Assembly: GCA_002480345.1 (NCBI GenBank)
Contig: DLBY01000061.1
Span: forward strand, 29,269-78,821
Reading direction: 5' to 3'
DNA length: 49,553 bases
DNA from: Phycisphaerales bacterium UBA7812
GTDB taxonomy: Bacteria > Planctomycetota > Phycisphaerae > Phycisphaerales > UBA1924
The position numbers and the translations under genes were made by a program. Positions within the stretch are counted from its first letter, which is position 1. Each line of letters begins with the position of its first letter. Under the pieces are notes generated by a model. That model worked only from the letters and a program-made list of their open reading frames with translations, searched no databases and was not told the DNA's origin. Shown here in pieces: positions 25,291-33,022 of this stretch.

Positions 25291-26769
25291 CTTTTCTCCC
25301 GAAACACCGCGTTCCTCGCCGCCGCGGCTGCCGCGGCATCGTTCCCCGCCCCGCTGCTGGCGGGCCCGGTCATCGCACCGGGGTGGGGGTATCCGGTGTT
25401 CCAGGACAACTTCGACGGGGGCTCGATCAACCAGGGCGTCTGGCAGGTCGCGAACTGGGCGGGCGCGAACAACAACGAGTCGCAGTACTACCACCCCGGG
25501 CAGGTCTCCGTCTCGGGCGGTGCCCTGCACCTGCGGGCGGACCGCGACCCCAACTGGTCGTTCGGGCGCGAGTTCAACTCGGGGCTGGTGCGGACCTGGG
25601 AGGAATGGAGCTACGGACGCGTCGAGGTGCGTGCCCGCGTTCCGTACGGGCAGGGGTTCTGGCCCGCGATCTGGCTGCTGCCCCGCACCGCGCCCTGGCC
25701 CGCGGGCGGCGAGATCGACATCATGGAAGCGCGGGGCGACCTCCCCTGGCGCATCAGCAGCGCCCTGCATTGGGGCTGGGATGTCAACTCCCACCAGTAT
25801 GTCTCGCAGATCTACGAGAGCGGCGCCAACTTCACCGAGGGCTACCACACCTACGCGGTCGAGTGGGAAGTCGGCACCGTCCGTTTCTATGTGGACGGGG
25901 TGCAGCATTACACGCTCTACGAACCCGCGGTGGGCATCCCCGGGACGCCCAAGAGCATCGTGCTCAACCTCGCGGTCGGGGGCGATTACTCGGGCTATCC
26001 CGACTGGACGACGCCCTTCCCCTCGCAGTTCGATATCGACTATGTCCGCGTCTGGCAGCGTCAACCCTGGGTTGAGCCGCCCGTGTCGCTCGTCGCCGAC
26101 CCCGGCTTCGAGGACGAAGCGATGACGGACTGGTCCCGCTTCGGCAACACCATCGAGAATGTCGCCTCCGACTGGGGCACGCCCCTGGACGGGGCCCGGT
26201 CGCTCAAGCTCTACGGGCAGTTCAACGGAGAGGCGAATGTCTCGGGCGCGTTCCAGAACATCGCGATCGACGGGGGCGAGCGCGTCACCGCGACCGCGAG
26301 CGCGCTGATCCGCTCGGAGGACTCGATCGTGGGCACCGGCAACACCGCGTTGCTGAAGGTCGAGTTCTACAGCGAGGCGGGGGCGCCGTACGGGTCACCC
26401 GCGTTCCTGGAAGAAGCCTCGGTCGTCATCGCGGACGGCGGGTCGCCCGAGGACACCTGGTCGTATTCGGAGCTCATCACCGACGCGCCCGAGGAGGCGG
26501 TCGAGGCGCGGGTCACGCTCCTGTTCGAGCAGCCCGCGTCCAACCCGAGCGGGGCGGTCTTCGTGGACAGCGTCACGCTGAACGCCGACGCGCCGTGCGT
26601 CGCGGACCTCGCCGAGCCGCTGGGCCTGCTCGATCTCGCGGATATCAACGCGTTCATCCTGGGGTTCATCACGCAGGGCCAGACCGCCGACCTCGCCGAG
26701 CCCTTCGGGGTGTTCGACCTCGAGGACATCAACACCTTCCTCGAGTCGTTCGTCACGGGCTGCCCCTGA
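25288..26769 (+). CDS. Secreted GH16 glycosidase with GC-type dockerin tail (probable ATT start)
   Basis: A 493-residue predicted beta-glucanase of family GH16. The catalytic motif is E142-I-D144-I-M-E147, with nearby conserved phrases YGRVEVRARVPYGQGFWPAIWLLP and an HTYAVEWE strand. It probably cuts a beta-1,3/1,4-glucan or a related wall polysaccharide. A carbohydrate-binding-like domain (about 270-430) and the dockerin tail (ADLAEPLGLLDLAD, then ADLAEPFGVFDLED, ending VTGCP) follow. The only strong ribosome site (GGAGGT) lies before an ATT that opens a good signal peptide; a GTG at 25216 is upstream of the likely promoter. The tail's second half lacks the usual Asp/Asn-rich calcium loop. 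Confidence 0.85.
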   Translation: MLFSRNTAFLAAAAAAASFPAPLLAGPVIAPGWGYPVFQDNFDGGSINQGVWQVANWAGANNNESQYYHPGQVSVSGGALHLRADRDPNWSFGREFNSGLVRTWEEWSYGRVEVRARVPYGQGFWPAIWLLPRTAPWPAGGEIDIMEARGDLPWRISSALHWGWDVNSHQYVSQIYESGANFTEGYHTYAVEWEVGTVRFYVDGVQHYTLYEPAVGIPGTPKSIVLNLAVGGDYSGYPDWTTPFPSQFDIDYVRVWQRQPWVEPPVSLVADPGFEDEAMTDWSRFGNTIENVASDWGTPLDGARSLKLYGQFNGEANVSGAFQNIAIDGGERVTATASALIRSEDSIVGTGNTALLKVEFYSEAGAPYGSPAFLEEASVVIADGGSPEDTWSYSELITDAPEEAVEARVTLLFEQPASNPSGAVFVDSVTLNADAPCVADLAEPLGLLDLADINAFILGFITQGQTADLAEPFGVFDLEDINTFLESFVTGCP

Positions 26770-26838
26770 GCGATCCGGGCACCGGGGGCCAGGGGGGGTC
26801 ACGGAACGGCCCCCGAGTCGCCCGCGTGGGCCGCCTGC

Positions 26839-27255
26839 TCAGGCCCAGCCCACCTGCTTGAAGCTGTGCGCGTCGTTCCAGATCTTGGTCATCGCGCCGA
26901 TCTTGTCGCCCTCGAACCGCATCACATACGCGTAGTCCGCCGCGACTGATCTGCCCGTGGGCTCAACGGGCCCGCCCGGACCGGTGTGGGTGCCCTTGAA
27001 GACGGCGCACCCGGTGACGACGCCCCGCTCCTCATCCTCGCCGAAGAAGGTCATCTCGTAGTGCGCGTCGGGCATGGTCTCGTAGATGTGCTGCATCCAG
27101 CCCGCGTAGGCCTCGATGGTGGCGACCTCCGCGAGCGAATCCGCCTGCGCGGCGAACGATGCATCCGCGTGACACCACCGCTTGCAGACCTCCCAGCCCT
27201 TCCCGCTCTCGATCGCATCGAAGAAGGCCCGTGCGTCGTCGAGTCGTGCGCTCAT
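26839..27255 (-). CDS. SnoaL-like (NTF2-fold) protein
   Basis: A 138-residue single-domain protein of the NTF2/SnoaL fold. It starts with a helix (DARAFFDAIESGKGWEV), followed by the typical Cys/Trp/His turn and a run of curved beta strands (HYEMTFFGEDEERGVVTGCAVF; ADYAYVMRFEGDKIGAMTKIWND). Relatives include polyketide cyclases and ester cyclases, but many are of unknown function, and no active-site residues were assigned. The ATG at 27255 has AAGGGGG upstream. It is convergent with the GH16 gene and divergent from the PEP-CTERM-like gene across 203 bases. Confidence 0.8.
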   Translation of the reverse strand: MSARLDDARAFFDAIESGKGWEVCKRWCHADASFAAQADSLAEVATIEAYAGWMQHIYETMPDAHYEMTFFGEDEERGVVTGCAVFKGTHTGPGGPVEPTGRSVAADYAYVMRFEGDKIGAMTKIWNDAHSFKQVGWA

Positions 27256-27458
27256 GCATGATCCCCCTTGTGATGCGCCGTCGCCGGTCGCGGCGGAGCG
27301 AGCGGGCACTGTAGAGGATCCGGTCGCGAGGCTTGCTCCGTGTCGCGATCGCCGCGAGATTGCAGTCGCCCCTCCCGAATCCCGCCGATTCCTCGCGATC
27401 CACTTGAATCGACCAGGATCCGTGGCACCTTCTCTCGCAGAAAGAAGGGGGATCGACC

Positions 27459-28052
27459 ATGAAGACCGCCATTCGCGTCGCGGCTGCCTGCACGCTTGCG
27501 ACCGCCGCCGCTCACGCGGGCCTCGTCTCCATCAGCGGCGGGGGCATCATCTACGACGACCCGGATGCGGACTTCCCGCTGCCCGATCGCATCCAGGCGG
27601 ATGTCGTGCAGGGGATCAACGAGGTGCAGAACCTCATCCTGGGCGACGACCTGAGCATCGACGACCTGCAGGATCTCATCGGCACGGTCAACCTGCCCGC
27701 GGGCAGCCGGGTCAGCAGCCATCTGCTCGCCTTCGACCCCGCGGGGTCGCGTAGCGTGAGCGGCATCGAGATCGTCTTCGACGCGCCCGTGCTCGCGGTC
27801 ATCACCGCCGACCAGACGCTCTTCGACACCCACGCCCTCTTCGGACGCGAGGGGCTGAACTACCCCGGGTTCGTCAACCTCTACGGCTTCGAGCCCGGCT
27901 CGGAGAACTTCACTGTCGACGGCGACCGCGTCGTCTTCAGCGGCGGCGCCTCGAGCCCGGGAGACTACTTCCGCGTGATCACCGCGGTCCCCGCGCCCGC
28001 GGGGAGCCTCGTCCTCGCGCTGGGCCTCGTCTCGACACGCCGGCGCCGCTGA
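27459..28052 (+). CDS. Secreted protein with PEP-CTERM-like sorting tail
   Basis: A 197-residue exported protein. Residues 1-21 are a signal peptide ending AAAHA. The last 22 residues read VPAPAGSLVLALGLVSTRRRR: a Pro-containing motif, a hydrophobic segment and an arginine cluster, the same plan as PEP-CTERM sorting tails with VPAP in place of VPEP. An exosortase would be expected elsewhere in the genome; none is here. The middle is a beta-rich domain with no match I recognise. The start has GAAAGAAGGGGG upstream. It lies next to the dockerin-tailed secretome genes but uses a different tail. Confidence 0.75.
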   Translation: MKTAIRVAAACTLATAAAHAGLVSISGGGIIYDDPDADFPLPDRIQADVVQGINEVQNLILGDDLSIDDLQDLIGTVNLPAGSRVSSHLLAFDPAGSRSVSGIEIVFDAPVLAVITADQTLFDTHALFGREGLNYPGFVNLYGFEPGSENFTVDGDRVVFSGGASSPGDYFRVITAVPAPAGSLVLALGLVSTRRRR

Positions 28053-28086
28053 CGCGAGCCGCTCGATCATCCGGCCCGCGCGGGCG

Positions 28087-28638
28087 TCAGCCCAGTTGCA
28101 GCGCGTCGAGCACGCCCTCGACGGTCGTTTCGAACCCGATCGCGCTCATGGTTGTTGCGGGGATGAACCCCAGCTCCGTCGCGTGCTCCAGGAAAGCCCG
28201 CAGGGGGGTGTAGTACCCCTCGATGTCGAGGAAGACCATCGGCTTAGCGTGCAGGTCGAGTTGGTGCCAGGTGATCGCCTCGAAGATCTCGTCGAGCGTG
28301 CCGACCCCGCCCGGCAGCGCGATGTAGGCGTCGCACCGGTCCGCCATGATCTGCTTGCGCTGGTGCATCGTGTCGATGACGATCTGCTCGCTGACCGTCT
28401 CGAGCGCGGCCTCGCGCTCGACCATCGATCGCGGGATCACACCCGTCACATGCCCCCCGGCGTCCACCGCGGCCCGCCCGATCTCGCCCATCAGCCCGCG
28501 GCCGCCTCCGCCGTAGACGATGCCCACGGATCGCTCCGCGAGCGAACGCCCGAGCATGCGGGCGGACTCCACGAACGCGGGCGCGAGCCCGTCGCGGGCG
28601 GAGCAGTAGACGGCGATGGTGTGGGCGGGGAGGTTCAC
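28087..28638 (-). CDS. LOG family protein (TIGR00730)
   Basis: A 183-residue Rossmann-fold protein. It has the family signatures GGGGRGLMGEIG and PGGVGTLDEIFE. In plants and some bacteria, LOG enzymes hydrolyse cytokinin riboside monophosphate to release active cytokinin; many bacterial members cut other purine nucleotide monophosphates. The start is GTG at 28638, and its GTGA overlaps the stop of the PrpD gene, so it should be translated in step with PrpD. The substrate cannot be told from sequence alone. Confidence 0.9.
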   Translation of the reverse strand: MNLPAHTIAVYCSARDGLAPAFVESARMLGRSLAERSVGIVYGGGGRGLMGEIGRAAVDAGGHVTGVIPRSMVEREAALETVSEQIVIDTMHQRKQIMADRCDAYIALPGGVGTLDEIFEAITWHQLDLHAKPMVFLDIEGYYTPLRAFLEHATELGFIPATTMSAIGFETTVEGVLDALQLG

Positions 28639-30242
28639 TCGAACGCGCCCTTGAACTCGATCGCGAACGCGTGCATCGTGCCCACCTCGTTGGCGGACTT
28701 GCCCGCCAGATTCTCGAATTTCGCGATGATCGGCTCGGGGTCGTTCGACGCAAGAGCGCCGAGTTTGGTCCACTTGTTGGCGAGCAGGGCGTCGAGGTCG
28801 TGGGTCGTATTGCGGGCGTGCCCCGCGGGGTACATGACGAGCCCCGAGTCTGCTTTCTCGCCCGACGCGTCCTCGATGATCACGCTGGTCGGGATGCCGT
28901 CGGGGTACTTGCTGTCGTACTCGTCGCCGCCGTGGGCGAACTGGATCTTGTCCATGATCGACCGGGTGAGCTCGTTGTTGATCGCGTCGGCGGAGTAATC
29001 CTCTGGGAGGAGGATGAGTTCCTCCCACTTGGTTTCGAGGCCGTCCGCCTTGTTCTCGATCGCCTTGCGGATGAGCGTGGCGATGATGTAGACCATCGAG
29101 TGGTCCGCGGACTGTCGCGTCGTGGGGTTCCGCTTTGCGGGATCGCCGATGATGCCGAAGGCGGGTTCATAGGCGGTGATGGTGATGGTCTTGATCTTCT
29201 CGCCGTTGTTCTCGAGCAGGCCCGGCTGCGCCGCGAGCAGATCGGTCATCGCCTGGATCGCGCCCGCGGACTGGTGCTCGTAGAGCCCCAGCTTGAAGTG
29301 CATGCCCATGACGGCAAAGTCGTCGCCGCTGCGGGCGAGGTGGAGATCGAAGGGGGACGCGTCGGCCTTCTCGGTGTTCGCGTCGGTCGCGCTGACGGCC
29401 TTGAACATCTGCCCGGGCCCCTCGAAGATGCGGAAGATCGCCTCGGGGTTGCGGAAGATGTCGCGGGGCCCGAGGAACCCCTTCATCGAGCGGTGCACGC
29501 TCGTGATCGCCATCTCCGTGCTGATCGCGGCGCTCGAGCCCTTCGAATCGCTCAGCTGCTTGCCGGCGCGGATTGCGCGGAACGGGATGAAGTGGGCGAC
29601 GGTCATCCCGATGGCGGATTCGATCTGCTCCGCGCTCGCGCCGACCATCGCGCCGTAGACCGCCGCCGAGGCGATGGCGCCGTGCACGACATGGTCGACC
29701 TTGTAGGTCTTGAGGCTGAACACCTCCGCGAGGCGCCCGCGGATCTCGTCGTGGCAGACCATCGCCTTGAGGGTTTTCAGGCCGTCGGCGCCGGTGAGCT
29801 GGGCCGCCGCGACCGCGACGGAGTAGAAGTCGTTGTGCCCGAACTCGCCCGCGGTGTTGCCCCGCTCGGGGTCGTACCCGAAATTCGTCCCGTTGGAGTC
29901 CCACTCCCGGACCGCGGCGCAGTTCGCCAGGATCGCTTTTTCGGGGCGGACGAGCAGCTCGGAGCCGAAGACGGTCGCACCCGTCCGCCCGGGCGGAACG
30001 GGGTGGTCGAGCGCCTCCTCGCGGAGGATCGTCGGGGCGTTGGTGCCCAGCGCCAGGGCGGAGATGCCGCAGATCGCCGCGTCGGTCATGAAGCGGTTGG
30101 TGTGGGTGAGGACGGCCTCGGAGGGGTCGCCCGCGTTCTCCCCGTCTCCCAGGAAATCGATCGCGTACTGCGCGATACCCAACGCCTGGTTGGAATCCGC
30201 GGGAAGATGGGTGAACTGGTCGGCGGCGGTCGCGGTCGTCAT
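28635..30242 (-). CDS. prpD: MmgE/PrpD family protein, probable 2-methylcitrate dehydratase
   Basis: A 535-residue all-helical dehydratase. PrpD turns 2-methylcitrate into 2-methyl-cis-aconitate in propionate breakdown. Family marks are TDAAICGISALALG near the N-terminus, HGAIASAAVYGAMVG, the KGSSAAISTE loop, and the C-terminal phrase SGLVMYPAGHARN. It is about 50 residues longer than the E. coli enzyme. prpB, prpC and an AcnD-type aconitase are not nearby, so its place in a methylcitrate cycle is an inference. LOG is coupled to its 3' end. Confidence 0.85.
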   Translation of the reverse strand: MTTATAADQFTHLPADSNQALGIAQYAIDFLGDGENAGDPSEAVLTHTNRFMTDAAICGISALALGTNAPTILREEALDHPVPPGRTGATVFGSELLVRPEKAILANCAAVREWDSNGTNFGYDPERGNTAGEFGHNDFYSVAVAAAQLTGADGLKTLKAMVCHDEIRGRLAEVFSLKTYKVDHVVHGAIASAAVYGAMVGASAEQIESAIGMTVAHFIPFRAIRAGKQLSDSKGSSAAISTEMAITSVHRSMKGFLGPRDIFRNPEAIFRIFEGPGQMFKAVSATDANTEKADASPFDLHLARSGDDFAVMGMHFKLGLYEHQSAGAIQAMTDLLAAQPGLLENNGEKIKTITITAYEPAFGIIGDPAKRNPTTRQSADHSMVYIIATLIRKAIENKADGLETKWEELILLPEDYSADAINNELTRSIMDKIQFAHGGDEYDSKYPDGIPTSVIIEDASGEKADSGLVMYPAGHARNTTHDLDALLANKWTKLGALASNDPEPIIAKFENLAGKSANEVGTMHAFAIEFKGAFE

Positions 30243-30326
30243 GGTCGTCTCGTCCTCGTCTGGATGGCCTCTGTGGGGTTACAGGGTAGGAGGCGCCCGT
30301 GCCCGGGCGATGCGCCCGAGCGTGTT

Positions 30327-30355
30327 TTGGTCTTCCGTCCACCCTGCGGTAGACT
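30327..30355 (+). promoter_or_regulatory. Sigma-70-type promoter, leaderless, for a small membrane protein
   Basis: TTGGTC (30327-30332), 17-base spacer and TAGACT (30350-30355). The ATG is at 30363, seven bases after the -10 box, so the message should begin at or within a base of the start codon. No ribosome site exists. Confidence 0.6.
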
Positions 30356-30362
30356 CCCCGGC

Positions 30363-30617
30363 ATGGAACACGCCGCGTCCGCCGCCGCCAGCACCGGTCC
30401 GCTCCGCCCCGCGTCGATCACGCTCGGGGCCGTCGCGATCGTCTCGGGCCTCATCATCAGCGGGTACGGCGCGATGGCGTTCGGGTTCGTCGGCGGCACG
30501 CTCGGGCTTGCCTCGAGGCGGCGCACCCTGCCGCTTGTCCTCAACGGGGTCGGGTTCTTCCTGGGCTTCAGCGCCCAGCTCATGAAGGCCGCCCTGGACC
30601 GGGGCTGGATGGGATGA
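30363..30617 (+). CDS. Small membrane protein, two predicted membrane helices
   Basis: An 84-residue protein of unknown function. A first hydrophobic stretch covers about residues 20-46 (ITLGAVAIVSGLIISG, then AMAFGFVGGTLGLA). After a short RRR turn a second stretch runs from about 56 to 73 (LVLNGVGFFLGFSAQL). The positive turn between helices suggests it faces the cytoplasm. It is convergent with tnaA and has its own leaderless-type promoter, which supports it being a real gene. Confidence 0.65.
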   Translation: MEHAASAAASTGPLRPASITLGAVAIVSGLIISGYGAMAFGFVGGTLGLASRRRTLPLVLNGVGFFLGFSAQLMKAALDRGWMG

Positions 30618-30641
30618 TCCGCGCCGGGGCATCGCCTCGTC

Positions 30642-32000
30642 TCACAGTTCCTCGAACCGGGCCGTGAAATGCCGCAGCGCCGGCGGCTGCTCGACGATCC
30701 GCATCCCGCGCAGCGTGTCGGCTTTCGCCTTCAACGCGATGAATACCTCCGCGACATAGTCGATGTGGCTCTGCGTGTACACCCGCCTCGGGATCGCAAG
30801 GCGGACGAGTTCCATCGCGGGAGGCTCGTGCCCCTCGCCCCCGAACATCACGCTCCCGATCTCGCACGACCGGATGCCCCCCTCCCGGTACAGACCCGCG
30901 ACGACCGCCTGTCCCGGGAACCGGTCGGGCGGGATGTGGGGGCAGAACGCCTTCGCGTCGACATAAACCGCGTGCCCGCCGGGCGGCTCGACGATCTGGA
31001 TCCCCGCTTCGAGCAGCCGCTCGCCCAGATACGCCGTCGAGCGGATGCGGTATCGGAGGTAATCCTCGTGGAGGACCTCCTCGAACCCCTGGGCCATCGC
31101 CTCGAGGTCGCGGCCCGACAGCCCGCCGTAGGTCGTGTACCCCTCCGTCAAGATCAGCAGCTCAGAGGCTCGTCGCAGGAGCTCGGGGTCGCGGAGGAGC
31201 AGCACCCCTCCAATGTTCACGAGCCCGTCCTTTTTCGCGGAGATCGTCGCGCCGTCCGCAAGATCGAACATCTCTCGCGCGATCTCCGAGACGGGGCGGC
31301 TGCCCTGTCCCTCTTCGCGCTGCTTGATGAACCAGGCGTTCTCCGCGAACCGGCAGGCGTCGAGGAACAACGGCACGCCGAACCGGTCGCAGACCGCCCG
31401 CGCGTCGCGGATGTTCGCGAGGCTGACGGGCTGACCGCCCCCCGAGTTGTTCGTGATCGTGAGCATGACACAGGGCACGCGATCGGGGCCCAGATCCGCG
31501 AGCAGGCGTTCGAGCGCCGCGATGTCCATGTTGCCCTTGAACGGGTGCCGGTCCGCGGGGTGCGCCGCCTCCGCGATCGGCAGGTTCACCGCCTCCGCCC
31601 CGGAGTGCTCGATGTTGGCGCGCGTCGTGTCGAAGTGTGCGTTGTTGGGGACGACCTTCCCCGCGCCCCCGATCAGCTCGAAGAGGATCCGCTCGCTCGC
31701 CCGCCCCTGGTGGGTCGGCAGAATGTGCTCGAACCCCGTGATCCCGATCAGCCGCTCCTCGAAGCGGTAGAACGATTTCGCCCCCGCGTACGACTCGTCG
31801 GCCCGCATGACCCCCGCCCACTGCTCGCTGCTCATCGCCCCCGTCCCCGAGTCGGTGAGCAGATCGATCACGACATCGTCAGCGTGGATCAGGAAGAGGT
31901 TGAACCCCGCCTCGCGGAGGATGCCCTCCCGCTGCTCGGGTGTCGTCATGCGGATCGGCTCGACGGACTTGATCCGGAACGGCTCGATGATGGTCGGCAT
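30642..32000 (-). CDS. tnaA: Tryptophanase (beta-eliminating lyase)
   Basis: A PLP enzyme of 452 residues that splits tryptophan into indole, pyruvate and ammonia. The PLP lysine is Lys257 in SAKKDG. The close relative tyrosine phenol-lyase has Thr124 and Arg381 to bind phenol; here these places hold Asp124 (HFDTT) and Ile381 (CEIGS), as in tryptophanase, so indole release is favoured. Some other stretches (LVNIGG, IPRRVYT) look more like the phenol-lyase, so it may be an early-branching member. No tryptophan permease or TnaC-like leader peptide is seen in front. The ATG at 32000 precedes the conserved MPTIIEPF start. Confidence 0.9.
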   Translation of the reverse strand: MPTIIEPFRIKSVEPIRMTTPEQREGILREAGFNLFLIHADDVVIDLLTDSGTGAMSSEQWAGVMRADESYAGAKSFYRFEERLIGITGFEHILPTHQGRASERILFELIGGAGKVVPNNAHFDTTRANIEHSGAEAVNLPIAEAAHPADRHPFKGNMDIAALERLLADLGPDRVPCVMLTITNNSGGGQPVSLANIRDARAVCDRFGVPLFLDACRFAENAWFIKQREEGQGSRPVSEIAREMFDLADGATISAKKDGLVNIGGVLLLRDPELLRRASELLILTEGYTTYGGLSGRDLEAMAQGFEEVLHEDYLRYRIRSTAYLGERLLEAGIQIVEPPGGHAVYVDAKAFCPHIPPDRFPGQAVVAGLYREGGIRSCEIGSVMFGGEGHEPPAMELVRLAIPRRVYTQSHIDYVAEVFIALKAKADTLRGMRIVEQPPALRHFTARFEEL

Positions 32001-32065
32001 GGCGGGGCCTCCAGCAAACAGGATAGATCGATCCGGCTTGGCCTGTGAGCGGTCCCGAAGATCCT

Positions 32066-32089
32066 GACCCGAGGACGGGTCCATGGCAC
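32066..32089. repeat. Half copy of the MITE-like element
   Basis: GACCC-6 bases-GGGTC hairpin followed by CATGGCAC. It matches 22375-22398 at 22 of 24 bases and lies just left of the full copy B. Confidence 0.6.
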
Positions 32090-32109
32090 AGCCACGAAGC
32101 CACTTCCCC

Positions 32110-32192
32110 GTGCCACTGACCTGCAACGCCGGTCAGTGCCTCCCCAACTCCTCGTTCCCAAAGACATTGACCCGAAGACGGGTCAGTGGCAC
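32110..32192. repeat. 83-bp MITE-like element with perfect 12-bp inverted ends (copy B)
   Basis: Ends are GTGCCACTGACC (32110-32121) and its exact reverse complement at 32181-32192. Inside are two imperfect hairpins, one around 32114-32138 and one at 32165-32188. The left 17 bases (32107-32123) are identical to 22307-22323 in copy A. It sits between tnaA and the CPBP gene and has no reading frame I can support. Confidence 0.75.
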
Positions 32193-32212
32193 CACCGGAT
32201 CCGCCGGCTTGG

Positions 32213-33022
32213 TCATGTCCCGATCGATCCCGTGAACACGAACCAGCCCAAACCGGTGAAGAAGGCCCACCAGCCGTACAGCGCGTGCTCGATCCCCGCC
32301 GCCAGCGTGCTCTCGCTCCGGCGGTAGGTCCACGCGAACAGCAGCCCGCCCGGCAGCGTCAGCAGCAGCGCCTCGACACTCCAGAACGGGATGTGCAGCC
32401 ACGCGAACGCGAGCGCGTTGACGAGGATCAGCGCCGTGTCGCTCGGGAACAGGGCCCGGTACCGGTGGAAGAAGAACGCCCGGTGCGTGATCTCCTGCGG
32501 GTACGCGCTGAACACCGGGTAGCCGATCCCGATGAACACCAGCACCCAGGGCATGTTCCGGGGCAGGTACAGGAACGCGTTGCGCGTCGAGCCGTCCGGG
32601 TTGGTCGTCGTCATCACGCCCGTGTACGCGGCGAGCACCCAGGCGACCGCGAGCAGCGCGGGCGCCGCGACGAGGAACTGGACGAGCACGCGCTTGAGCT
32701 CCCGCTTCGCGCGCCCCGCGTTCCAGAGCCTGCGCTTGGGGAAGGTCGGATCGGTGAGCAGGAAGACAAGCACGATGAGGGTAAACGCGACCAAGAGCGG
32801 GATGACCATTCCCGCCGCGGTGCGCGCCGAATTGAAGATCTCTCCACCCCCGTTCGCCTCGAACCAGGGGCGCAGCCGTTCGTTCGGATCGAGCAGCAGC
32901 GCCACGAGCAGCGGAAGCCCGAAGAAGATGAGCACCATCTCCGCCCAGCGCGCGAAACGCTTCAGGGGCGGCAACCCCGCGGGCGGGGCAACCGCAGCGC
33001 CGGGTGGCGGAGGCCCGCTCAT
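32213..33022 (-). CDS. CPBP family intramembrane protease
   Basis: A 269-residue membrane protein with about six to seven hydrophobic segments. It shows the CPBP (Rce1/Abi type) motifs in order: QEITHRAFFFHRY (in place of the usual EExxxR), the His in AFAWLHIPFW, and GIEHALYG. The first Glu of the EE pair is Gln here, so activity is likely but not certain. CPBP proteins cut prenylated or signal substrates, and in bacteria many are linked to bacteriocin self-immunity. It follows the MscS gene with an ATGA overlap, so they should be co-translated. Confidence 0.85.
   Translation of the reverse strand: MSGPPPPGAAVAPPAGLPPLKRFARWAEMVLIFFGLPLLVALLLDPNERLRPWFEANGGGEIFNSARTAAGMVIPLLVAFTLIVLVFLLTDPTFPKRRLWNAGRAKRELKRVLVQFLVAAPALLAVAWVLAAYTGVMTTTNPDGSTRNAFLYLPRNMPWVLVFIGIGYPVFSAYPQEITHRAFFFHRYRALFPSDTALILVNALAFAWLHIPFWSVEALLLTLPGGLLFAWTYRRSESTLAAGIEHALYGWWAFFTGLGWFVFTGSIGT

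Noticed and set aside
22498..26064. Very long open frame on the minus strand across the protease and GH16 genes
   Set aside because: It is the antisense shadow of GC-rich coding sequence; the product is a low-complexity Arg/Asp/Ala-rich string with no signal or fold, while the plus strand shows clear protease and glycosidase motifs.
27411..27428. Possible decayed copy of the MITE-like end (GGATCCGTGGCAC) before the PEP-CTERM-like gene
   Set aside because: Only 12 of 13 bases of one end match and no partner end or hairpin is present.
27421..27440. Possible sigma-54 promoter (TGGCAC) before the PEP-CTERM-like gene
   Set aside because: The GG to GC distance is 11 bases instead of 10 and the -12 box is poor.
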